This document shows, in pieces, positions 18,129 to 27,311 of a stretch of DNA of 64,000 nt. The translations under genes and the position numbers were made by a program. The notes beneath the pieces were generated by a model that saw only the letters and a program-made list of their open reading frames with translations, was not told the DNA's origin and did no database searches. How positions within the stretch are numbered: position 1 is the stretch's first letter; every line of letters begins with the position of its first letter. The DNA comes from JAHFUA01 sp963808725 (lineage in GTDB: Bacteria; Acidobacteriota; Terriglobia; Terriglobales; Acidobacteriaceae): assembly GCA_963808725.1 (NCBI GenBank), contig CAWEGO010000003.1, positions 248,001 through 312,000 on the forward strand. Direction: 5' to 3'.

Positions 18129-21100
18129 ATGAGCATACAGGTTGCTCTCAATCACCGGACACAGTACCGTTACGACAAGGCGGTCTCAGTCGGTCCACAG
18201 GTTATACGGTTGCGTCCCGCGCCGCATTGTCGAACGCCGATCCTCAGCTACTCGCTTAGCGTCACTCCTGCCGGGCACCTTCTCAACTGGCAACTCGACC
18301 CCCACAACAATCATCTGGCGCGCCTTCTTTTCCCGGACAAGACCACCGAGTTTGTGGTTGAGGTGGACCTCGTCGCGGAGCTATCCCCGTTCAATCCGTT
18401 CGATTTCTTTCTGGAACCAGGAGTCGAAGACTACCCTTTCGAGTACGCTCCGGAGCTAGCTAAGGATCTCGAACCCTATCGTCGGGTCGATGCCGCCGGT
18501 CCTCTACTCCAGGCTCTTCTTGGGAAGCTTTCCCGCGAGAGGCGAGGAACGATCAGCTTTTTGGTTGACGTGAATCGGAGGGTGCGAAACGAAATTGACT
18601 ATGTGACGCGGCTGGATCCGGGCGTCCAGACATGCGAGCAGACCCTTGAAAAGTGCACGGGGTCCTGCCGTGACTCTGCATGGCTGCTCGTGGAGATTCT
18701 CCGACATTTGGGAATCGCGGCACGCTTCGTCTCCGGGTATCTGATTCAGTTGGCGGCGGACGAGAAAGCGTCGGAAGGTCCGAGCGGTCCGCAAACCGAC
18801 TCTGCCGATTTCCATGCCTGGGCAGAAGCGTTTTTGCCGGGTGCGGGCTGGATTGGGATGGATCCGACCTCGGGCCTGTTCGCCGGCGAGGGTCACATCC
18901 CGCTCGTCTGCACCCCGAACGCTTCCAAGGCCGCGCCCATTGAGGGCACGGTCGAGCTGGCCAACGTGGACTTCGGCTACTCCATGTCCGTTCGCCGCTT
19001 GAATGACGCACCACGGCCGTCCAAGCCCTTCACCGAGGAGGATTGGCTGCAGGTTGAACAGGTAGCGCATCGCGTCGACGCGGACCTGGAAGCGCAGGAT
19101 GTGCGCCTGACCATGGGCGGCGAGCCTACGTTCGTCGGCATCGACGAGCCCGAAAGCCCGCAATGGAACATCGATGCTTTTGGACCAATGAAGCGAACCC
19201 GCGGCTGGGCTCTCATCCAATGCCTCCGCGAGAAAGTGGCGCCCGGCGCACTGCTTCACGACGGACAAGGCAAATGGTATCCAGGCGAGCCGTTGCCGCG
19301 TTGGGCGCTAAGCTGCTCTTGGCGCGTCGACCGCGTCCCTGTTTGGGAGAATATCGATCTCATCGCTCGCGAAGATCAGGACTACAGCTTCGGCGCGGCC
19401 GATGCTTTAAAGTTCATAGATGCGCTCGCGCGTCGCCTTCAGGTGAGTTTCGAAAACACGCTGCCGGCGTACAACAGCGAAGGTGAGTCGACGGAGCTGG
19501 CCGGGTATATTTTGCCTATTCGCCGCCGTCAACCGGCGGGTCGGTTGTGCTGGTCGAGCCAGTTGTGGTTCCGTCGCCCAGAACGTATGTTACTGACGCC
19601 AGGCGATTCCCCCATCGGTTACCGCATACCGACCGAGTTGATGCCCTGGGTGGTGTCTGATGAACTTGAATACGAGTATGAGGCTGCGCCGTTCGCAGAT
19701 CGGATCAGGCTTCCATCACGCCCTAGCCGGCGCATGGATCTCTTCCAGAGAAATCCCGTGGCCGATCCGCTGCCCGCTCTCTCGAGCACGGCTGAAACTG
19801 CGCCGGAACTGATCCGGCCAGCGCTGTGCGTGCAGGATCGAGAAGGCCGCTTGCACGTGTTTTTGCCGTATGCATCCAAGCTCGCGGACTATCTCGACCT
19901 GCTCGCCGCGGTCGAGGATACGTGCCAGTATCTGCACAAGCCAGTTTGGCTGCAGGGCTACCCTCCGCCCTCCGATCCGCGGTTGCGATCACTCAGCATC
20001 ACTCCCGATCCCGGCGTTCTGGAAGTAAACCTGCCGCCCGCAAGCAATTGGGACGAACTCGAACAGATCAACACACTGCTCTTCGAGGAAGCGCGCCATA
20101 ATCGGTTGACCGCTGAAAAATTTGCCTACGACGGCAGCCACATCGCTACCGGCGGCGGCAGTCATATCGTGATCGGCGGAGCGACCGTGTTGGATAGCCC
20201 TTTCCTGCGCCGTCCGGATCTGCTGCGTAGCATGCTGGCGTTCTGGCAAAACCATCCGTCGCTGTCGTACCTGTTCTCCGGTATGTATGTCGGCCCGACG
20301 AGCCAGTCTCCGCGCGTAGACGAGGCGCGCATGGATGCCTTGTACGAACTCGAGGTCGCTTTTAGTAGTTTGCCTGCGAACGACTGCCCGCCGACCACGA
20401 TGGATGGATTGTTCCGCAACCTGCTCGTCGACGTCACCGGAAACTCGCATCGCGCCGAGTTCTGCATCGACAAGCTCTATCCCCCGGAGGGTCTCGGGTT
20501 GCGCCTTGGGTTGCTCGAATTGCGTGCCTTTGAAATGGCTCCCCATGTCAGAATGGGTCTTATAGAGATGCTGCTAATCCGCGCGTTGGTGTGCATGTTT
20601 TGGAAACGTCCGTTCGAAGGCGGCCTGGTCCGTTGGGGCCCCGTGCTCCATGACCGTTTTATGCTGCCGCATTTTGTCAGGCGCGACTTTTCCGATGTGC
20701 TCACCCAGTTGCGCCGGTCTGAATACAATTTCGAGGAGAAGTGGTTTGCTGCACAGCTGGAGTTTCGCTTTCCGAAGATCGGGTCGATCGCTGTAGATGG
20801 GGTCGAACTCGAGTTGCGTCACGCCCTCGAGCCTTGGAATGTTCTCGCGGAAGAGACGACTTCCGGCCGAACGGTTCGCGCCGTGGACTCGTCCTTCGAG
20901 CGTATTCAGGTGAAGGTGTCTGGGTTCACCACGGAGTCCCGCTACGTAGTTGCATGCAATGGGCGCCGGGTGCCACTCTATTCTACGGGCGAACCCGGAG
21001 CGGCTGTAGCCGGCGTACGGTATCGCGCCCGACGGCTGTCGGCGGCGTTACACCCCACAATCCCCGTGCATGCGCCGCTTGTCTTCGATATTATCGACCG

Positions 21101-21356
21101 CTGGAAAGAGCGTTCGATTGGCCGATGCACCTACCACGTGGGATCACCCGCCGGTCGCACGTATATAGCCCGGCCAATTAACGCAACGGAGGCCGCAGAC
21201 CGCCGTCGGGAACGCTTTCAAAGGTCCGACTCCATACCCGGCCTTATGGGGGCGCCGGAGGAAGAAACCAATCCGATCTTTCCTATGACTCTGGACCTGC
21301 GGCTGCCTCGGCCCGGGAAACAGACCCACATCGAGAAGCCGGGGCTTGTCCCATGA
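18129..21356 (+). CDS. Transglutaminase-like protein with C-terminal DUF2126 domain
   Basis: 1075 residues. The N-terminal ~80 residues are the bacterial transglutaminase N-domain (HRTQYRYDKAV). The core has the Cys-His-Asp triad: TGSCRDSAWL (Cys ~180), FHAWAEAFLPG (His ~229) and GWIGMDPTSG (Asp ~245). Residues ~330-1050 form a DUF2126 region, known almost only in this fusion. There is no signal peptide, so it is cytoplasmic, unlike secreted transglutaminase-fold proteases. It opens an operon in which the next two genes overlap by ATGA, so a complex with the ATP-grasp/alpha-E protein is likely. Family-level prediction is peptide or amine ligation/hydrolysis on an unknown substrate. Confidence 0.87.
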   Translation: MSIQVALNHRTQYRYDKAVSVGPQVIRLRPAPHCRTPILSYSLSVTPAGHLLNWQLDPHNNHLARLLFPDKTTEFVVEVDLVAELSPFNPFDFFLEPGVEDYPFEYAPELAKDLEPYRRVDAAGPLLQALLGKLSRERRGTISFLVDVNRRVRNEIDYVTRLDPGVQTCEQTLEKCTGSCRDSAWLLVEILRHLGIAARFVSGYLIQLAADEKASEGPSGPQTDSADFHAWAEAFLPGAGWIGMDPTSGLFAGEGHIPLVCTPNASKAAPIEGTVELANVDFGYSMSVRRLNDAPRPSKPFTEEDWLQVEQVAHRVDADLEAQDVRLTMGGEPTFVGIDEPESPQWNIDAFGPMKRTRGWALIQCLREKVAPGALLHDGQGKWYPGEPLPRWALSCSWRVDRVPVWENIDLIAREDQDYSFGAADALKFIDALARRLQVSFENTLPAYNSEGESTELAGYILPIRRRQPAGRLCWSSQLWFRRPERMLLTPGDSPIGYRIPTELMPWVVSDELEYEYEAAPFADRIRLPSRPSRRMDLFQRNPVADPLPALSSTAETAPELIRPALCVQDREGRLHVFLPYASKLADYLDLLAAVEDTCQYLHKPVWLQGYPPPSDPRLRSLSITPDPGVLEVNLPPASNWDELEQINTLLFEEARHNRLTAEKFAYDGSHIATGGGSHIVIGGATVLDSPFLRRPDLLRSMLAFWQNHPSLSYLFSGMYVGPTSQSPRVDEARMDALYELEVAFSSLPANDCPPTTMDGLFRNLLVDVTGNSHRAEFCIDKLYPPEGLGLRLGLLELRAFEMAPHVRMGLIEMLLIRALVCMFWKRPFEGGLVRWGPVLHDRFMLPHFVRRDFSDVLTQLRRSEYNFEEKWFAAQLEFRFPKIGSIAVDGVELELRHALEPWNVLAEETTSGRTVRAVDSSFERIQVKVSGFTTESRYVVACNGRRVPLYSTGEPGAAVAGVRYRARRLSAALHPTIPVHAPLVFDIIDRWKERSIGRCTYHVGSPAGRTYIARPINATEAADRRRERFQRSDSIPGLMGAPEEETNPIFPMTLDLRLPRPGKQTHIEKPGLVP

Positions 21357-23848
21357 CTGTGGATCTAAATCAAACTCCGCTCCGCTACGGAGATGCCTAT
21401 GACGAGTTATCGGCCGATGGTGTAACTCCCCGGCCGCACTGGGCACACCTGATGGAGTCGCTGCAGATGATCGGCCCCGAGGAACTGGGACGACTCTGGG
21501 CCCGTGCCGAGCGTCGGATTCGCGAGAACGGGATCACGTACAACATTTACGGCGATCCGCTCGGGGCAAGTCGGCCTTGGCGGATCGATATCGTTCCGCT
21601 ATTGATTCCGGCGGACGAGTGGCGCTTCATCGAAGCGGGCATCATTCAGCGCGCCCAGTTGCTCAATCTGCTACTAGAGGATCTTTACGGGGCGCAGGAA
21701 CTGGTGGCGCAAGGCCACTTTCCTGCCGCACTTCTCTACGGCAACCCCGCATTTCTCCGGCCGCTCGTGGGCGTGCGTGTTCCCGCGCATAGCTATCTGC
21801 ATATGCTGGCCGTTGATCTTGCCCGTTCGCCCGACGGCCAGTGGTGGGTGCTGGCCGATCGCACGCAAGCGCCTTCGGGCAGCGGCTATGCGCTTGAGAA
21901 CCGCACCATTGTCTCCGATGTTCTACCCGATCTCTTCCGTACCTCGAACGTATTGCGCCTCGCTCCATTTTTCCGTGCGCAACGCGAAGCGCTCACCAAC
22001 CTCACCCAGCGCGACAATCCGCGCATCGTATTGCTTACCCCCGGACCCTACAACGAGACTTACTTCGAACACTCCTATCTCGCGCGATATCTGGGATTCA
22101 CTCTAGTCCAGGGAGCGGACCTGACGGTGCGCAACCGCCGCGTGCATCTCAAGACTGTCGACGGACTGGAGAAGGTCGATGTGATTTTGCGTCGTGTGGA
22201 CGATAGCTTTTGCGATCCTCTCGAACTGCGGGGCGATTCGCTTCTGGGCGTGCCCGGCCTCGTTGACGCTATCATCGCCGGAAATGTGAAGGTGGCAAAC
22301 GCACTGGGAAGCGGTCTGATTGAGACAGCGGCGATCATGCCCTTTCTTCCCGGCCTCGCCGGGCATGTGCTTGGTGAGAAGCTCAAACTTCCGTCCGTGG
22401 CGACCTGGTGGTGCGGGCAGACGTACGCGCTCGATTGGGTGCTCAACCATCTCGACTCGGTGGTGGTGAAACCGGCGTTTCCCTCACGCGGTAAGGAACC
22501 GGTGTTTGGGGCCGAACTCCCACACGCCGAGAAAGGCAAGTTTGCCGAGCAATTGCGGGCCCGCCCGCACGAGTATGTGGCGCAGGAGCAGGTCGCTTTG
22601 TCCACTGCGCCGGTGTGGGACAACGGATGTCTCAACTCGCGCAGCGTGGTGCTGCGCACTTACGTGCTCAATACCGGCAGCGGGTGGATTGCGATTCCGG
22701 GAGGACTGGTACGTGTTGCCGAAGCGGAAGGATCGGTCGTCTCGATGCAGCGGGGCGGCCACAGCAAGGACGCATGGGTCCTGTGGGACGGCCCCGTCGA
22801 TACGTTCAGTATGCTGCGCCCGCGGAATGAGCCGGTGGAGTTGCGCCGTGTCTCGCGGGTTGTGCCTAGCAGTGTCGCTGACAATGCCTTCTGGTTGGGC
22901 CGATATGTCGAGCGAGCCGAGAACATTGCTCGGATCTTACGCGCCATGATCCCTCGCGTACAGCGCGCCGAGGAAGCAGAGCTTGTCTGCCTCATCCGCC
23001 TGCACAGGTGCCTGGAGTCGCGGCACAGCAAGTTGCCAAAGCCTAAACACAGGCGGCCGACTTCTGTTGAACTGGAACAGGAAATGACCTCGCTGTTAAC
23101 GGATGCCAAGCGGCCCGACAGTCTGGCTTGCGCTCTGACCGAGGTATCCCGGATTGGCGGCAATATTCGCGAGCGCTTGTCGACCGATATGATGTTCCTT
23201 ATCGGCCAACTGCGGGACTCAATTCAGATCGGGCATGGCACACCGTTTCTCGAGTATCCGGCGATGCTGACCGATTGTTTGGAACTACTTTCTGCATTTT
23301 CCGGAATGGAGCGGGAAAACATCAACCGCGGATTGGGCTGGTTGTTCATGACCATTGGCCGGCGTCTCGAGCGCGCGATCTATCTGACTAGGCAACTGCG
23401 CGAGATCACTACGCCCCTGAATCAACGGGACTGGTCGCTTTTGGAATGCTTGCTTGAGGTTGCGGATAGCTCCATGACCTACCGGACTCGGTACTACACA
23501 ACCCTGCAGCCCTTAGCCGTGCTGGATGTGCTCTTGGCGGATGAGACGAATCCCCGCTCTTTGGACTTTCAACTGAGCCACCTCGCGGACCTCTATCAAA
23601 AGCTTCCTCGGCACCTCCCGGTTGACTTACAGGCGATGCGGTCCGCGCTGGCATTGTTACGCAGTTTCGATTTGCGAAAGTTAAAGTACCCATTGCCGGG
23701 CGCCGCGGCGACCAATGGTTCCGATGGGCTCTCCCGGCTTGCGAGCTTCCTCCGGGAGCTGGAACGATTGCTGCCTTCTTGGTCGAATAACTTATCGAGC
23801 AGGTACTTTAGTCACGCCCGCACCTTGCCAATCACCATAGGCCAATGA
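21353..23848 (+). CDS. Circularly permuted ATP-grasp / alpha-E fusion protein
   Basis: 831 residues. Residues 1-~470 are a circularly permuted ATP-grasp domain (DUF404/DUF407 type), with blocks PRPHWAHLMESL, GITYNIYGDP, LLTPGPYNETYFEHSYLA, DVILRRVDDSFCDPLEL and VVKPAFPSRG. Residues ~500-825 are an alpha-helical alpha-E (DUF403) domain, beginning DNAFWLGRYVERAENIARIL. The same two domains occur as separate genes at 27312 and 28829, so this is the fused form. ATP-grasp enzymes form amide bonds by acyl-phosphate chemistry; the alpha-E domain is of unknown function. It is translationally coupled (ATGA) to both neighbours. Confidence 0.88.
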   Translation: MTVDLNQTPLRYGDAYDELSADGVTPRPHWAHLMESLQMIGPEELGRLWARAERRIRENGITYNIYGDPLGASRPWRIDIVPLLIPADEWRFIEAGIIQRAQLLNLLLEDLYGAQELVAQGHFPAALLYGNPAFLRPLVGVRVPAHSYLHMLAVDLARSPDGQWWVLADRTQAPSGSGYALENRTIVSDVLPDLFRTSNVLRLAPFFRAQREALTNLTQRDNPRIVLLTPGPYNETYFEHSYLARYLGFTLVQGADLTVRNRRVHLKTVDGLEKVDVILRRVDDSFCDPLELRGDSLLGVPGLVDAIIAGNVKVANALGSGLIETAAIMPFLPGLAGHVLGEKLKLPSVATWWCGQTYALDWVLNHLDSVVVKPAFPSRGKEPVFGAELPHAEKGKFAEQLRARPHEYVAQEQVALSTAPVWDNGCLNSRSVVLRTYVLNTGSGWIAIPGGLVRVAEAEGSVVSMQRGGHSKDAWVLWDGPVDTFSMLRPRNEPVELRRVSRVVPSSVADNAFWLGRYVERAENIARILRAMIPRVQRAEEAELVCLIRLHRCLESRHSKLPKPKHRRPTSVELEQEMTSLLTDAKRPDSLACALTEVSRIGGNIRERLSTDMMFLIGQLRDSIQIGHGTPFLEYPAMLTDCLELLSAFSGMERENINRGLGWLFMTIGRRLERAIYLTRQLREITTPLNQRDWSLLECLLEVADSSMTYRTRYYTTLQPLAVLDVLLADETNPRSLDFQLSHLADLYQKLPRHLPVDLQAMRSALALLRSFDLRKLKYPLPGAAATNGSDGLSRLASFLRELERLLPSWSNNLSSRYFSHARTLPITIGQ

Positions 23849-24723
23849 TCTATAGAATCGTTCACCGGACCACGTACAAATACAAATATCCCGTCTCGGT
23901 CGGAAACCACGTGGCGTGCCTGAAGCCGCGCGCTTTACCGCACCATCAGTTGGCGCAGAGCCAGTTGCGTATCCAGCCGCGCCCGGCAACGCGCACCGAG
24001 CGGGTGGACTTTTTTGGGAACCTTCTCTGCTTTTTCACCATTCAGGAGCCGCACAGGGAATTGGTCGTAGAAGCGCGGAGCAAAGTGATAATGGAGGGGA
24101 AGGCGACGCCTTGGCCTCAACTGTCGCTCCCTTGGGAAGAGGCAGCCAGATCGGTTCCCAACGATCACAGCCCAGCGGGGCTCGAAGCCTACCAGTTTGG
24201 ATTTGAGTCGCCGCGCATCCGGATACGGCCGGAGTTTGCCGCCTATGCGCTCCAGTCGTTTACGCCCAGGCGGCCAATGCCGGAGGCGCTTCTGGACCTG
24301 ACCGCACGCATCCACGAGGACTTTCGCTTCGATTCGAAAGTGACCAACGTCCGGACGCCAACCGAAGAGGTTTTCCGGAAACGGCGGGGCGTGTGCCAAG
24401 ATTTTGCACACTTGCAAATCGCCTGCCTCCGCTCCCTGAATCTCGCGGCACGTTATGTAAGCGGCTACCTTCGAACCTGTCCACCTCCTGGGCAGCCGAG
24501 GCTGGTGGGCGCCGATGCATCCCACGCCTGGGTGTCTGCTTATTGTCCTGGAATCGGCTGGCTTGACATGGATCCCACGAACAACATTGTCCCCTCAAAC
24601 GGCCACGTGACGCTCGCCTGGGGTCGGGACTACGGTGACGTAAGTCCTCTGCGCGGCTTAATCCTAGGCGGTGGAGCTCATACGCTCAAAGTCGCCGTTG
24701 ACATGGAGCCGCTCGATTCCTAG
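23845..24723 (+). CDS. Transglutaminase family protein
   Basis: A 292-residue stand-alone transglutaminase-like protein with N-domain (IVHRTTYKYKYPVSVG) and an intact triad: RRGVCQDFAHLQIACL (Cys), ASHAWVSAYCPG (His) and GWLDMDPTNN (Asp). No signal peptide. ATGA overlap with the ATP-grasp/alpha-E gene makes it the last member of a three-gene operon. It should act on the same product as the ATP-grasp enzyme, for example by trimming or transferring an amide. Very similar in plan to the protein at 29899. Confidence 0.88.
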   Translation: MIYRIVHRTTYKYKYPVSVGNHVACLKPRALPHHQLAQSQLRIQPRPATRTERVDFFGNLLCFFTIQEPHRELVVEARSKVIMEGKATPWPQLSLPWEEAARSVPNDHSPAGLEAYQFGFESPRIRIRPEFAAYALQSFTPRRPMPEALLDLTARIHEDFRFDSKVTNVRTPTEEVFRKRRGVCQDFAHLQIACLRSLNLAARYVSGYLRTCPPPGQPRLVGADASHAWVSAYCPGIGWLDMDPTNNIVPSNGHVTLAWGRDYGDVSPLRGLILGGGAHTLKVAVDMEPLDS

Positions 24724-24868
24724 TTGTCGGCAAAGCCAATACCCAGCCTGGAGTTTCTTATCCTATTCATGCATGTGGAGTGGCGTCGGACAATTAAAAT
24801 CCGGTATTACGAGAGGCCGTGATATGCCGTACGGTGAGGAGGCGCACCTCGATAATCGGATTCGCCGA

Positions 24869-25696
24869 CTAGCGGAGTTGCGGCACGCTTTCTGCTACTT
24901 CATCCGTCCAGACTTTAAGACTCTCCAGAGTATTTTGGCCGAACGTGGTCGCGATGGCGACATCGGCCGCGTCGCGGCCTCGCGCGATCAGCACTCGTCC
25001 AATCCTGGGCACGTTATTCCGTGCATCGAACGTGTGCCAGCCCCCACCGAGATAGACTTCAAACCACGCGGCAAAATCCATCACGCCGTAAGGCGGCAGC
25101 GTCCCCATGTCGCCAAGGTATCCGGTGCAGTACCGCGCCGGAATATTCATACAGCGGCAGAGCGCGATAGCCAGGTGCGCGTAGTCGCGACAGACGCCCA
25201 CACGCTCGTTGAACGCCTCCCAAGCTGTGCGCGTGGAGCGCGCTTTCTGATAATCGAAAGTGATATGGTTGTGGACAAAATCGCAGATCGCCTGGACGCG
25301 CGCCCATCCTGGCGTCGACTGACCGAATCGCGACCACGCTGCCTCGGACAGTAGATCGGTCTCGCAATACCGGCTGCCCAACAGAAAAACCAGAGTATCT
25401 TCTGGTAAATCTTGCAAAGCGTGCTGTTGAGCGGAGGGCGTCACCACGTCGGGTTTTGCCGAGTCTCTGACCACCCCGGTGCTTGTCAGGCGAATCCTCC
25501 CGATGGGCGCCACAATCCGGCTACACCAGTTTCCGAAGCCGTCCCGATAGGCAATGACTGGCGTTTCCGGATCGGTGATCAGGCAATCGGGACTGACGAT
25601 ATCCGAGGCGCGGGAGTAATGGACGTTGACCATGAGGATCATCGGCGTCTCTTGTGGACAGTAAAAGACTAATTCATAGCCGACCCGAATCAACAT
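24869..25696 (-). CDS. Transglutaminase family protein lacking the usual catalytic His
   Basis: 275 residues, start ATG behind AAGGA. The nucleophile region is intact (ERVGVCRDYAHLAIALC), followed by MNIPARYCTGYLGDMG. Where the catalytic His is expected the sequence reads MDFAAWFEVYLGG rather than xFHAWxE, and the Asp region is HTFDARNNVPRIGR. From memory, relatives of this subgroup carry Ser or Ala there too, so the change looks family-wide rather than a local mutation. It may be inactive, non-hydrolytic or use another residue. Transcribed convergently with the preceding operon, inside the same gene block. Confidence 0.8.
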   Translation of the reverse strand: MLIRVGYELVFYCPQETPMILMVNVHYSRASDIVSPDCLITDPETPVIAYRDGFGNWCSRIVAPIGRIRLTSTGVVRDSAKPDVVTPSAQQHALQDLPEDTLVFLLGSRYCETDLLSEAAWSRFGQSTPGWARVQAICDFVHNHITFDYQKARSTRTAWEAFNERVGVCRDYAHLAIALCRCMNIPARYCTGYLGDMGTLPPYGVMDFAAWFEVYLGGGWHTFDARNNVPRIGRVLIARGRDAADVAIATTFGQNTLESLKVWTDEVAESVPQLR

Positions 25697-27311
25697 GCAG
25701 GTTTCCTTCCGCCAACGATCTCAGAACTTTCAGTTGTCGAAGACCGAATGGCGCGCTGACGAAGTTTCGCCGAACGGCCTCACCTAATAGCAGCTACGGT
25801 GGCCACTCTGACCGTTGCCGCAATCAGCCTCGCCGCCACAACTTCCAGCCACGATCCTTACCCCATTCTACCCGGTTCCGCCATCCCGCACTCTGATCCT
25901 TCCGGGGCATCCGCCGGCCGCACAGGCGGCATTTCCGTTCTGCACGCTCTGCGACTCGCCCGCGCCGATATTCCGTGTGACACTCGTGGCTGCAGAAGTG
26001 CGAACCGCGACGGTGCCGCACCTCCGGAATGACGTGCAGGCACAAGCGTGCGGCGAGACGATCCGGGGACGCCATCACGCAGTATGTGATCACGGCGCCA
26101 CTGCCTCCTGGCTCTCCACTTGGATCGAGAGGCGCACCTGATCAGAACGTCTCGTCTCCGGATTTCGAGAATGCGGCCAACAACGCCCTCTATACGGTTC
26201 ACACCCTTGGAGATGGCATAGGCCAAAATCCCAGTGTGCCTTTGGCCTGATTGGAATACTGCTGAGGGCCGCCCCATGTGGTCCTCGCTTGCGGAGCAGA
26301 AGCATGCCATACGGGAAAGCGGTGCCGCCGCCCAGCGGCAATAAACTTTCCTTATCGCGCGCATAAAACAGATTTCTGAGAAAGATTCCGATGCCCTGCA
26401 ACGAAACTATGAGTTGGAGTGTTACACCGCGCGCCGTTACTTTCGCTGCCACGTTGGATACGGCGATCGCTCAGGCAGTCGAAGTAGCCTTTGCTGTTCG
26501 AGCCGCGTGACTCTTAGAGCTTCCCGGGTAAAGGTTGCGTCCTGCAATGAGGGGCATCGGACGCACTTGGAGCCGGCTTCGTGGGAGTGGCGCTCGCTGG
26601 CGCTGCATGAAGCGGGCTCACGATCATCCTGACGAGTGAAGGGAGTCGGGGGCTCTGCCGTAATCGCGGGTCAATTATTCAACGACAGCCGTGTGGGTTC
26701 GACGGGTCCTGTAGGAGCCAAGGTTGTTCCTCTGTGCGTTGGGGGCAGCGTTCAATCGGGGCGGCGCTGCGGAGCGGCTTTCTGGAAGTGACGATCGTGC
26801 GCCGTCTTTCCAGGAGGCCGCTCGCTACTCTACTGTGCGCTCGCCGGGGAGCCGGTGAATGGCCTAGCTAGGGATTTCAAACAAAGGCAACTCCGGGGTT
26901 GAGGCGTACGGTGAGGGGCAGTCCGGCCTTGCGGAGACCATTTGGGGCGGCCAGACGCTGGCAGGATTGCCGGTTTTGTTCACTTGCGTCTCGCTCTTGA
27001 TGCGGAGATACCGGCCCCATTCACACTCGATCTACCTGGCGTGAGTGATGCTAGTCTCCTTTTCAGCGGTCCTGCAAAGGCCACTTCCAGGCGGGCTTTC
27101 GGAACGTCACCATTTACGCTCCGCTGGCCGACGGCAGCTCCTTGCAGACCTGGCGGATCGTCACACCGGCCGATTTCAGGCTCAAAAAAGGCAGACTGCG
27201 AAGAGGCTGCAACCATGCGCCGCGGGTTCACGTCGTGCGGCCGAAAACTGAATTGTAACGATAAACAATTCCGATTGGACTTGGGAGCGGACACCACCTA
27301 GAGTTTTATGA
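25697..27311 (+). other. Long region of mostly decayed or non-coding sequence
   Basis: About 1.6 kb between the minus-strand transglutaminase and the second ATP-grasp gene. Apart from a possible small zinc-binding protein on the minus strand (25824-26093), the open frames are overlapping, proline/arginine-rich and unlike protein. The last 200 bases should hold the promoter of the operon at 27312. Confidence 0.4.
25824..26093 (-). CDS. Possible small zinc-binding protein
   Basis: 89 residues with HFCSHECHTEYRRG followed 14 residues later by CRLCGRRMPRK, a CxxxC...CxxC arrangement like treble-clef or MYM-type zinc fingers of small bacterial proteins. It sits in an otherwise empty region, with no recognisable ribosome site and unknown neighbours, so it may be a remnant. 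No function can be assigned. Confidence 0.33.
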   Translation of the reverse strand: MITYCVMASPDRLAARLCLHVIPEVRHRRGSHFCSHECHTEYRRGRVAERAERKCRLCGRRMPRKDQSAGWRNRVEWGKDRGWKLWRRG

